From Kineococcus vitellinus (GTDB lineage Bacteria; Actinomycetota; Actinomycetes; Actinomycetales; Kineococcaceae): a stretch of DNA of 64,000 bases. This document shows positions 58,011 to 64,000 of this stretch, in pieces; within the stretch, counting starts at the first letter, position 1; every line of letters begins with the position of its first letter. A model generated the notes under the pieces. That model did not search any database. It had not been told where the DNA came from and saw only the letters and a list, made by a program, of their open reading frames with translations. The stretch covers positions 31,154-95,153 of the forward strand of contig NZ_JAAALL010000001.1 of NCBI RefSeq assembly GCF_009906315.1, read 5' to 3'. The position numbers were made by a program, and so were the translations under genes.

Positions 58011-58041
58011 CGCCCGGTCTTGCCGCAAGCAGGGCCGGGCG
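58011..58041 (-). terminator. Hairpin between repressor and nuclease genes
   Basis: CGCCCGG (58011-58017) pairs with CCGGGCG (58035-58041) in minus-strand RNA. It lies just after the repressor stop. No T tract. Confidence 0.5.
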
Positions 58042-58047
58042 TTCTTG

Positions 58048-58293
58048 CTATTCGGGCTTACGGCCCTTGCCGGTAAGCAGCCAGACAGGCGAGACGCCGA
58101 GGATTTCGGCGAGCGGCACGACGTTGTGGGCTTTCATGCCCCTACCCTCGCTCCACCCCTTCACCTGTTGGCCGGAAGTGTTGAGGCGCACGCCGATGTA
58201 GTTCCACGTCAGCTTCTTGGCTTCCGCCGCTGTTGCAATACGTGCGCCGATTTCTGCAGCTATTTCGTTGGGTACTGCCAGGGTGTTTCCCAT
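58048..58293 (-). CDS. XRE/Cro-type repressor
   Basis: An 81-residue DNA-binding protein. IAAEIGARIATAAEAKKLTW, then YIGVRLNTSGQQVKGWSEG and LAEILGVSPVWLLTGKG, make a lambda-type HTH. It is divergent from the early genes, the place for the immunity repressor. It lacks a separate C-terminal domain, so it is Cro-like or a short repressor. Leaderless promoter upstream. Confidence 0.78.
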   Translation of the reverse strand: MGNTLAVPNEIAAEIGARIATAAEAKKLTWNYIGVRLNTSGQQVKGWSEGRGMKAHNVVPLAEILGVSPVWLLTGKGRKPE

Positions 58294-58300
58294 GCCTCTA

Positions 58301-58329
58301 TTTCTAGTCCGCCCGTGCGACACATGCAA
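58301..58329 (-). promoter_or_regulatory. Repressor promoter
   Basis: Minus strand: TTGCAT (58324-58329), 17 bp, TAGAAA (58301-58306), then 7 nt to ATG 58293. A leaderless transcript is expected. Confidence 0.68.
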
Positions 58330-58363
58330 GGATTTTCTTTATGGTTTTTCTTCATGTTTTCCC

Positions 58364-58391
58364 TTGACGTTTCCTGTCGGGCGACTAATGT
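58364..58391 (+). promoter_or_regulatory. Rightward early promoter
   Basis: TTGACG (58364-58369), 16 bp, TAATGT (58386-58391) in a GCGACTAATGT extended -10. Drives the 58479-60877 operon. The repressor probably binds between the divergent promoters. Confidence 0.7.
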
Positions 58392-58413
58392 AAGAGACGT
58401 AAAGGAAACAGCG

Positions 58414-58448
58414 AGGGCCGCTACTCGTTCCCCCGGAGTAGCGGCCCT
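58414..58448 (+). promoter_or_regulatory. Leader hairpin of early transcript
   Basis: AGGGCCGCTACTC (58414-58426) pairs with GAGTAGCGGCCCT (58436-58448), 13 perfect pairs with a 9-base loop. It lies between the early promoter and its first gene, with no T tract, so it may be an attenuator or 5' stabiliser. Confidence 0.6.
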
Positions 58449-58478
58449 CTAGCCAAAAGCAACTGTAAGGAGTTACTC

Positions 58479-58766
58479 ATGGCTTCATCATCATCTTACG
58501 TTCAACCGCTCACCAAAGAGCAGGACGATTTTCTCCGCCAGGTGTGGCAGGACGCCCAGCCGTCACGGTGGAAGACCGGCGACGACTTCCCGACGTTCGT
58601 CGCCGACCTTATGGAGGGGTACGACAACCCCGGCATCACCCAGGACCAGCTGGACGAGTTCGTCACCGAGCTGGCCGAGGGGCTGCGCTGCAGTGGCTGC
58701 GCCACCGACGAAGGCGTCAGCGAGGGCGGCGAGTGTGGCGAGTGCTCGCTGGATGGGGAAGGCTGA
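58479..58766 (+). CDS. Early protein with Cys pairs
   Basis: A 95-residue protein. ATG 58479 has AAGGAG upstream. QPLTKEQDDFLRQVWQDAQP opens, and the end has RCSGCATDEGVSEGGECGEC, two CxxC pairs for zinc. It is first in the early operon, overlapping the next gene by 1 bp. Function unknown. Confidence 0.62.
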   Translation: MASSSSYVQPLTKEQDDFLRQVWQDAQPSRWKTGDDFPTFVADLMEGYDNPGITQDQLDEFVTELAEGLRCSGCATDEGVSEGGECGECSLDGEG

Positions 58767-59164
58767 TGTCCGAGCGGCTGCAGCTGTTCGTCATCGCCCA
58801 CCCGGCTACCGAGGTGCGCGAGGTCAACGGAGACACCGAGCGCATCGACTCGATGATGTACCTGTCCAAGGCGGGTCAGAGCATCGAGCGGGGCAGCGCT
58901 GCCCCGCTCGGCCGGGGCTGGGTCGACGGCCTGGACTCGAGCGTCGAAGTCTTCGCGGGCACTTCCGCCCAGGCAGTCGCCGAGGGGTGCCGCTACCTCC
59001 TCAGCCTTTACGGCGGCGGGCGCCTCTTGGACTATCGACAGGCCCAAGCGCTAGACCAGAGGGAGAAGGCAGAACGACAGGCACTCGCTGACGAGTGGCT
59101 GCGCCTCGATGAGACGACCGACCAGTACAACCGCCGCACACGCGGCGAAGGATTCGAACTATGA
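58766..59164 (+). CDS. Early hypothetical protein
   Basis: A 132-residue protein (MSERLQLFVIAHPATEVREV). A mixed alpha/beta first half is followed by a long charged helix (QAQALDQREKAERQALADEW). ATG overlaps the previous stop by 1 base. No family recognised. Confidence 0.55.
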   Translation: MSERLQLFVIAHPATEVREVNGDTERIDSMMYLSKAGQSIERGSAAPLGRGWVDGLDSSVEVFAGTSAQAVAEGCRYLLSLYGGGRLLDYRQAQALDQREKAERQALADEWLRLDETTDQYNRRTRGEGFEL

Positions 59165-59412
59165 AGGCAGCCCCCAACCCGGACGATCCCTCAAGACTGG
59201 ACTTCCAGCACGAGGACGAGCGCTACTCCCTCTTCGCGCCTACCCAGCTGCGCCCCTGGTGGGTCGCGCAGAAGGGCGATGACAAGCGACCGCACTACGT
59301 TGAATGGTCGCCCGGGGTCAACGAGCATCAGGCGATGCGCATGATCTTCCCCACACACGTACAACGAGCGTTCAGAGAGGCGCTCCAGCAGGACCAAGGA
59401 TTGACCTTCTAG
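59161..59412 (+). CDS. Early hypothetical protein
   Basis: An 83-residue protein. LDFQHEDERYSLFAPTQLRP and WWVAQKGDDKRPHYVEWSPG give a small beta fold, with a helical end. Overlaps both neighbours by 1-4 bp. No function recognised. Confidence 0.52.
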   Translation: MKAAPNPDDPSRLDFQHEDERYSLFAPTQLRPWWVAQKGDDKRPHYVEWSPGVNEHQAMRMIFPTHVQRAFREALQQDQGLTF

Positions 59413-60617
59413 TGACCCTTTACATCGGTAACGCAATCGACGACAGCGACTCGATCTTCAAGCTGGCCGTGCGCGACTGGTTCGCCCGTGAGTACAAGGT
59501 CACGTCAGACGACATCTACTCGATCCGGCTGGACGGTGAGTCCTGGAGCGAGATCACGATCGAACTCCGCAATGTCTTCTACTACGTGGCCCTGCGCGAC
59601 GGGCGTACCTTCAACGGTGACAAGGAGTTCGGCGAGTTCCTGCGCCTGGTTGCTACGCCCGTGGCCTACCCCGAACCCCCACCAGCACGCCCCGAGCCCG
59701 CGGCCGTCGACAGTCGCGAGCGCATCGAGCAGCTGCACAAGCAGCTTGTCGAAGGGGTGACATCGTTCAGGACGGGCGAGGACTGGGCCAACTACATCCA
59801 GGCCGCCACGCGGATGTGGCGCTACAGCTCGCGGAACCAGGAGCTGCTGTTCGTGCAGCGGCCCGACGCCTCGTTGGTGTTCGGCTATCAGGCCTGGCGC
59901 AAGCACGGCCGACAGGTACGCAAGGGCGAGAAGGGGATCGCCATCTGGGCGCCGATGACCTACCGGCTTAAGCCCGAGGAGGTCGCCAATACCGAAGACG
60001 CCGGCGCGAAGCAGCTGCGCGGCTTCAAGCTGGTCACCGTCTTCGACGTGAAGCAGACCGACAGTCTCGACGGGCGGCCGATCGCCGACCCCCGGCCGAA
60101 GCTGCTCACCGGCAACGCCCCCGCCGCCCTGCTCAAGGGTCTGACCAAGTACGCGCACGACATGGGCTACCCGGTCACCTACGAGGACATCGGCTGGCCC
60201 AGTATCAACGGCTTCGCCAGCCCCGAGCCCAAGCGCATCGTCATCCAGGCACAGCGCGAGGCCATGCAGCAACTCAAGACACTGGTGCACGAGATCGCGC
60301 ATGTGTCTCTTGGGCACATGGACCGGGTGCAGGAGTACCGGCGTCACCGCGGGCGCATGGAGGTAGAAGCCGAGTCCGTGGCCGCCATCGTGCTCGGCAC
60401 CTGCGGCATCAACACCGACCAGTACTCGTGGCCCTACATCTCCTCATGGTCGAAGGGTGACCCGAAGGTCGTGCAGGAGACCGCCGCGGTGGTCATCGAA
60501 CAGGCACACAAGTTGCTGTTAGCAGTGCCCGAGCTGGCAGCCGAGATCCGGACCGAACGCAACCAGCGCGACCACGGGCAAGTCGTCGCACGTGACCTGT
60601 CTACGCCAGGACTTTGA
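59412..60617 (+). CDS. ArdC-like antirestriction protein with zincin domain
   Basis: A 401-residue protein. GTG 59412 shares a base with the previous stop. After a ~100-residue head, WANYIQAATRMWRYSSRNQE and VFGYQAWRKHGRQVRKGEKG match the ArdC ssDNA-binding domain. The C-terminal part has LVHEIAHVSLGH, the HExxH of a zinc protease fold, and VEAESVAAIVLGTCGI. ArdC proteins protect entering DNA from restriction. Expression early after infection fits this. Confidence 0.84.
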   Translation: MTLYIGNAIDDSDSIFKLAVRDWFAREYKVTSDDIYSIRLDGESWSEITIELRNVFYYVALRDGRTFNGDKEFGEFLRLVATPVAYPEPPPARPEPAAVDSRERIEQLHKQLVEGVTSFRTGEDWANYIQAATRMWRYSSRNQELLFVQRPDASLVFGYQAWRKHGRQVRKGEKGIAIWAPMTYRLKPEEVANTEDAGAKQLRGFKLVTVFDVKQTDSLDGRPIADPRPKLLTGNAPAALLKGLTKYAHDMGYPVTYEDIGWPSINGFASPEPKRIVIQAQREAMQQLKTLVHEIAHVSLGHMDRVQEYRRHRGRMEVEAESVAAIVLGTCGINTDQYSWPYISSWSKGDPKVVQETAAVVIEQAHKLLLAVPELAAEIRTERNQRDHGQVVARDLSTPGL

Positions 60618-60628
60618 AAGGACCAGCA

Positions 60629-60877
60629 GTGAAGAACTTCTCAGAAGCCAACCAACGCGCCCTGCACTACGAGGACGCGTACAAGCTGCAGCGCGCCATC
60701 GACCTCCGGAAGACGCCGGATGACGAGTCCCCGGACCTGTCACAGGACGCTTTCGAGCGCCTGGAAACACACCTGATGGAGAACATCATGTTCCTGGGCC
60801 GCAGCTCGTACTGGCTGAAATACTACCGCGACATGGAAAAGCACCCGCTTGAGCGCGACGAACACCTCACCGCGTGA
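60629..60877 (+). CDS. Early hypothetical protein
   Basis: An 82-residue protein. GTG 60629 has AAAGGA upstream; TTG 60614 in the same frame is possible. It is helical: FSEANQRALHYEDAYKLQRA; THLMENIMFLGRSSYWLKYY. End of the ArdC operon. No motif recognised. Confidence 0.52.
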   Translation: MKNFSEANQRALHYEDAYKLQRAIDLRKTPDDESPDLSQDAFERLETHLMENIMFLGRSSYWLKYYRDMEKHPLERDEHLTA

Positions 60878-60883
60878 AATAGG

Positions 60884-60924
60884 CCGAATGACCTATGGAT
60901 GGTGTCCTGATATGCGCCTAGTTT
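60884..60924 (+). promoter_or_regulatory. Bipartite early promoter
   Basis: CCGAATGACCTA (core 60889-60894), 24 bp, TAGTTT (60919-60924), and 7 nt to ATG 60932. Same spacing as the minus-strand copies. Confidence 0.72.
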
Positions 60925-60931
60925 AAATGGC

Positions 60932-61192
60932 ATGGAAGCCGCCGAAGAAACCCGATACATACCCACCATCGAGGCGTTCGCCTCTGAAATAATTCGCCTC
61001 GCAAACGCCCTGCACGCTGCGCAGAAGCACCCCGACTACGACTACTCGATGACGTTCGAGGGCAACACCGCCCACACGTCTCGGGAGGGCTGGGAGCTGA
61101 ACAATGCCATCGGCAATGGCGGGCGCGTAACGAACGTGCACTCGAACTATCCAACCGCTCTCTACTGGCGGCGTCTGAAGGCGGAGCAGTGA
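60932..61192 (+). CDS. Early hypothetical protein (leaderless start)
   Basis: An 86-residue protein (MEAAEETRYIPTIEAFASEI). A helix pair is followed by a WELNNAIGNGGRVTNV stretch and a basic end. ATG at 60932 is 7 nt after the -10. The next gene overlaps its end by GTGA. No family recognised. Confidence 0.58.
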   Translation: MEAAEETRYIPTIEAFASEIIRLANALHAAQKHPDYDYSMTFEGNTAHTSREGWELNNAIGNGGRVTNVHSNYPTALYWRRLKAEQ

Positions 61193-61365
61193 CCGACCTG
61201 TTTAGCACCCAGGAGGTGGCCATCATCCTCCACTGCACCAAAGCAGCCGCGCAGAAGCGGCTGCGGCGGGCAGGCCTGGAGCCGGCCAAGCAGGTGGGCC
61301 GCTACAACCTCTGGACCCTGGCCCAGATCAACCAACTACGACAAGCACACAAGGAGCAGCAGTGA
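61189..61365 (+). CDS. Small HTH protein
   Basis: A 58-residue protein. LFSTQEVAIILHCTKAAAQK and RLRRAGLEPAKQVGRYNLWT form a MerR/Xis-like helix-turn-helix with wing. GTG 61189 overlaps the previous stop. It is only 2.4 kb from attR, so it is a second candidate excisionase. Confidence 0.65.
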   Translation: MTDLFSTQEVAIILHCTKAAAQKRLRRAGLEPAKQVGRYNLWTLAQINQLRQAHKEQQ

Positions 61366-61589
61366 GCAAAGACCGCAAGATCATCCGCCCCGACCCAATA
61401 CCGCACCACCCATCTCAATATCGAACGACTCCTGCCCAAGTGGCCGAAGCACTCGCCAAGGCCGAGCGGCGCCGCGCGCAGGTCAAGAAGGGCATCGGCC
61501 CGGTACAGCTGACCGACGCCAAGAGCAAGAGCCTGCGGGCCGCCCGGGAGCGCCGCTTCCGCGACGCAGGCGGGATGGGCTTGGCATGA
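61362..61589 (+). CDS. Hypothetical basic protein
   Basis: A 75-residue basic protein. PSQYRTTPAQVAEALAKAER and VKKGIGPVQLTDAKSKSLRA fit DNA- or RNA-binding helices. GTG 61362 overlaps the previous stop; end overlaps the next gene. No family recognised. Confidence 0.52.
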   Translation: MSKDRKIIRPDPIPHHPSQYRTTPAQVAEALAKAERRRAQVKKGIGPVQLTDAKSKSLRAARERRFRDAGGMGLA

Positions 61590-62005
61590 CAAACGACGAA
61601 GCATTCGATCGATGGCTGCTCATTGACACCGACCCCCGGGTCAAGTCAACCTCTTTGTTCGACTCGCTGGACGCAGCACAGCAGGATGTAGAGAACATCT
61701 TTCTGCCGCCGTACGTCACCAAGGATCAGCAATGGCACCCCGCCATTCTCCGCGCCTCGTACACGATCGACACCGGAGAATGGAGTTTCATAGCGGAACC
61801 GCTGAAGCCTGTACCCGAGTACTGGGTTGAGTTACCCCTCACTCCGTCCGCAAACGCCGTCTATCCGTTGACGGCCGAAACAGTTCTCCGCAAGGACGAA
61901 CCCGTTGTGGGCGCCATGTTCGTACGCGAGCCAAATGGGACGCTACGCATCCTCTCGGGCGACGAACGCGCAGAGGCGCTCAGGACATGGGATGCGATGT
62001 CATGA
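61586..62005 (+). CDS. Hypothetical protein
   Basis: A 139-residue alpha/beta protein (MTNDEAFDRWLLIDTDPRVK). GEWSFIAEPLKPVPEYWVEL is a beta stretch in the middle. Overlaps both neighbours by 4 bp. No family recognised. Confidence 0.52.
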   Translation: MTNDEAFDRWLLIDTDPRVKSTSLFDSLDAAQQDVENIFLPPYVTKDQQWHPAILRASYTIDTGEWSFIAEPLKPVPEYWVELPLTPSANAVYPLTAETVLRKDEPVVGAMFVREPNGTLRILSGDERAEALRTWDAMS

Positions 62006-62277
62006 GCGGCCCTTCATCACCAGACCAGGCCCTCATCGACGCGACCGAGATCGTCTACGCACACCGCCGTGCCGGCGAGCTCGCAGCCGAGAAGGGCCGC
62101 GGCGTCACCACCATGAGCGTTCTTGATGACCTGGTCGCGTACTACAGCAAGGTCAAGGCGGATGCCGAGTCCGTGCGCGTGATCGAAGGCGCACGCAGCC
62201 TGGAGAAGCACGCGCGTGAGCTGCGCAGCCGCCCAGGACGCCGTGCAGTCGACCGCGGCATAGGGCGCGAGCTGTGA
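62002..62277 (+). CDS. Hypothetical protein
   Basis: A 91-residue helical protein. DATEIVYAHRRAGELAAEKG, then VKADAESVRVIEGARSLEKH. ATG 62002 overlaps the previous stop. Basic C-terminus. No function recognised. Confidence 0.5.
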   Translation: MSGPSSPDQALIDATEIVYAHRRAGELAAEKGRGVTTMSVLDDLVAYYSKVKADAESVRVIEGARSLEKHARELRSRPGRRAVDRGIGREL

Positions 62278-62323
62278 CGCCTGCGGACGTGCTTGAGTAG
62301 GAAGCCCTCTACAAGATGCTTCG

Positions 62324-62611
62324 GTGGCTACCTGTGACCAGCTCTTCGCCGACTTCCGCCGCCTGGTGGCTGAGGACGCCCAAGCCTGGGAGGACCTTCT
62401 GCTCGCTGGCCGCGAGCACGGCAGGCAAAGCCTGCAGCACGAGGACGCCGACCAAGATCACATGGCAGCCCACGATGCCATGATCGCTTTCGCGGTTGTG
62501 CACGGTGAAGACCTGACGGCACACCTCGGAGCGGTCACCGAAGCGATCAAGGAGCGCCGCGCCGTGGAGGGCGACGACGATCGAGCGCCCTCCTATGGGT
62601 GGGGTGCTTGA
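62324..62611 (+). CDS. Hypothetical protein
   Basis: A 95-residue acidic helical protein from GTG 62324 (CDQLFADFRRLVAEDAQAWE). Follows a 46-bp gap, so it may have its own promoter. Ends RAPSYGWGA. No family recognised. Confidence 0.48.
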   Translation: MATCDQLFADFRRLVAEDAQAWEDLLLAGREHGRQSLQHEDADQDHMAAHDAMIAFAVVHGEDLTAHLGAVTEAIKERRAVEGDDDRAPSYGWGA

Positions 62612-62650
62612 GCCCTATCGCTGCGCAGGGTCGGTGTTGATACTGACCCT

Positions 62651-63604
62651 GTGGATGAGGCGACCCGGCTAGCGCTCGAGGCGCAACGCTTCTTGATCGT
62701 GTCTGCTGAAGAGAGGCGCGGGACGCTCCGCGATCACTTGTCCCCTGCGGAGCTGGAAGCTTCCTACGCCGACACCGAGAGCATGCGCATGCAGCTTGAG
62801 CAGCAGCTCAGAGAGCATGGACTCCGCCGCTCAGCGCCCCTGCGCGTCCCCGAGGGAGAGCCCTGGTACGAGCCCGACGATGGCCGCGGTCAAGCACCTC
62901 AGACGGTGGATGCGCCGTCGCCGGCGCCCGATCGGGGCTCTCCTGGGATGGAAGTCGATGCCCCCTGGTTCGGGGACGCGGCCGATGAGCTTGATGGCTC
63001 GCGTCACGCCAGGGACGATCAGCGTCAAGGACCTCAGGATCCCGAGCATCGCCACGACGAAGGGCCGGACCAAGCCATGGCTGGTAAGACCGAGCGCGTC
63101 GACTCCACTCGCGCCGCCTACGAGCGCGCCCGCTACAGCGCCTACGAGGCCAAGCAGAGCGACGACCCCGACAGGATGCGCGCAGCTTGGGGGGAGCTGG
63201 CTCAGGCCGACCAGGCTTACCGGCAGGCCTGCATCGACCGCGTGGGCCCCGAAGACGCCGAAACCTTCCGGTCCATGGACCTCCAGCGCAGCCAGCAGGA
63301 GAGCAAGCGAGAGGTGGAGCGCCTCTACGGCAAGCTGCACGAGAACGATCAAGAGCTGTACGCCGAGGACGTGGAGCGCCTCGGCCACGCCCAGGACGAG
63401 CTGGCGATCAAGCAAGCCCCGCAGATGGATCTGGACGACCCCTATGTCTTCCGCATGACCCACTACGACGACGCCCCCAAGCCCGAGCCGACTCGCGCCG
63501 AGCGCTTGCGGGCGGCGATGGCGCGAGGCAAGGAGCGGCAAGCGCAGGAGCGGACGCATGAGCGGACCCAGGAGCGGGAGCGCGACATGGGCTACGACAG
63601 GTAG
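62651..63604 (+). CDS. Charged coiled-coil protein, unknown
   Basis: A 317-residue protein from GTG 62651. Very charged: long helices (ESMRMQLEQQLREHGLRRSA), a Pro/Asp-rich middle, then Arg/Glu coils (ESKREVERLYGKLHENDQEL) and an ERTHERTQERERDMG tail. It is last before attR. Relaxase-associated or DNA-structural roles are possible; nothing specific is recognised. Confidence 0.58.
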   Translation: MDEATRLALEAQRFLIVSAEERRGTLRDHLSPAELEASYADTESMRMQLEQQLREHGLRRSAPLRVPEGEPWYEPDDGRGQAPQTVDAPSPAPDRGSPGMEVDAPWFGDAADELDGSRHARDDQRQGPQDPEHRHDEGPDQAMAGKTERVDSTRAAYERARYSAYEAKQSDDPDRMRAAWGELAQADQAYRQACIDRVGPEDAETFRSMDLQRSQQESKREVERLYGKLHENDQELYAEDVERLGHAQDELAIKQAPQMDLDDPYVFRMTHYDDAPKPEPTRAERLRAAMARGKERQAQERTHERTQERERDMGYDR

Positions 63605-63631
63605 GGCAGTAGCCTTGGCGCGTGCCAAGAG

Positions 63632-63654
63632 CCGTGCCACATGCAATGGCACGG
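63632..63654. repeat. Inverted repeat near attR
   Basis: CCGTGCCA and TGGCACGG, 8 bp each, around CATGCAA. It may be a terminator for the 62651 gene or a recombinase arm site. More partial copies (CGTGCCA, GGCACG) flank it. Confidence 0.55.
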
Positions 63655-63665
63655 AGCGGCACGAA

Positions 63666-63683
63666 GGGGCAAGCAGGGGATAG
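63666..63683. repeat. GGGGCAAGCAGGGGATAG motif by attR
   Basis: It matches 16 of 18 bases of a site at 53586-53603. Only these two copies were noticed in the window. Confidence 0.5.
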
Positions 63684-63772
63684 ATCACCGAGGTAGCATC
63701 AGCGGTATCGCTGCAGCTCAAGGCAGCATTCGCGCAGGTGGCGGCCACGCGAGGAGCTGGGTGTCCAGCAGC

Positions 63773-63833
63773 CTTGAAAACCGCTAGGGAGGTACCCACT
63801 CCTTCCTCATGGGTTCGAATCCCATGCCCTCCG
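63773..63833 (+). other. attR: 3' half of tRNA-Ser(UGA) gene left at the right prophage end
   Basis: From the anticodon loop CTTGAAA (anticodon TGA at 63775-63777) the sequence is a tRNA-Ser: ACCGC stem, a long variable arm, the T arm ATGGGTTCGAATCCCAT, and GCCCTCC-G acceptor strand. The 5' side does not pair: GCAGC opposite ACCGC, and no GGAGGGC upstream. So the 5' half was replaced by phage DNA. Crossover in or beside the anticodon loop. The intact tRNA should lie left of the window. Confidence 0.82.
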
Positions 63834-63972
63834 CACCGGCCGGCCCGGCGCCCGGCGCCCGGCCGCCCGTCCACCGGTCGGCCCATCAAGGCGCGCGGCG
63901 GCGCGGCCGACGACTCCGGGGACAGCGACCACCCGCACGGGGCGGCCGCGCGCACGCCCCGAGGAGGCCGAC

Positions 63973-64000
63973 GTGGACCACCGCACCCGCAGCAGCAGGG
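63973..64000 (+). CDS. Start of a host gene (partial)
   Basis: GTG 63973 opens VDHRTRSSR, with GAGGAGG six bases upstream. Only nine codons are visible. The DNA here is much richer in GC than the prophage, so it is host chromosome. Confidence 0.4.

Noticed and set aside
1..63772. Integrase (tyrosine or serine)
   Set aside because: No R-H-R-Y or resolvase-type pattern was recognised in any plausible protein. It is probably left of the window.
63735..63833. A complete tRNA-Ser gene
   Set aside because: The 5' side lacks an acceptor strand able to pair with GCCCTCC, and the anticodon stem does not pair. It is only the 3' half.
1..64000. CRISPR array or diversity-generating retroelement
   Set aside because: No regularly spaced direct repeats with unique spacers were seen, and no reverse transcriptase motifs (YxDD) were found near the tail fibres.

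Overview
The window is the right-hand ~63.8 kb of an integrated, contractile-tailed (myovirus-like) prophage in a high-GC actinobacterium, ending in about 165 bp of host chromosome. Evidence for phage: terminase large and small subunits, a Mu-type portal, prohead protease/scaffold, major capsid protein, neck proteins, sheath, tube, frameshifted tail chaperone, tape measure and baseplate. Evidence for an actinobacterial host: Lsr2 and BldC-type regulators, a Gp3-like protein of the phiC31 kind, many GTG/TTG starts, leaderless promoters and very GC-rich flanking DNA. The right boundary is the displaced 3' half of a tRNA-Ser(UGA) gene at 63773-63833. No integrase is visible; it probably lies with the reconstituted tRNA left of the window.

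Layout. (1) 1-18.4 kb, minus strand: tail and head genes in reverse order of a normal late operon, from a giant tail enzyme with GH8-GH6-lectin-GH8 domains (1-4641, incomplete) through baseplate, tape measure, tube, sheath, neck, capsid and protease. (2) 18.4-26.5 kb: plus-strand cargo genes (membrane proteins, a frame-broken HEPN gene, unknowns) and an HNH gene, most with their own promoter, interleaved with minus-strand fibre genes. (3) 21-30.6 kb: six or more fibre/depolymerase genes, including GH16 and beta-helix proteins. (4) 30.6-35 kb: portal-MuF fusion, a secreted orphan protein and TerL. (5) 35-46.8 kb: a dense chain of small minus-strand genes, many overlapping by 4 bp, with HNH, BldC-like, DUF2971, TerS and RNA ligase genes. 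(6) 46.9-49.7 kb: a membrane processive GT2 polysaccharide synthase with a small membrane protein, facing away from a stand-alone GH6 glucanase. (7) 49.8-58.0 kb: Lsr2, sliding clamp-like protein, winged-helix initiator, HNH, GIY-YIG, Gp3-like protein and PD-(D/E)XK exonuclease. (8) 58.05-58.5 kb: repressor with divergent promoters. (9) 58.5-63.6 kb: rightward early genes including an ArdC-like protein, then attR.

Two features stand out. The phage carries four cellulase-type catalytic domains (GH8 twice, GH6 twice), a GH16 domain and its own processive polysaccharide synthase. This points to a beta-glucan-like surface polymer as the barrier, or the product, of this phage, though the product of the synthase cannot be read from sequence. 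Early genes also share a promoter design: a CGAATGACCTA-like box, 24 bp, then a TAGACC-like -10 placed 6-7 nt before the start codon, which predicts leaderless transcripts under one regulator.

Gene calls rest on reading protein motifs by eye; no database search was possible.
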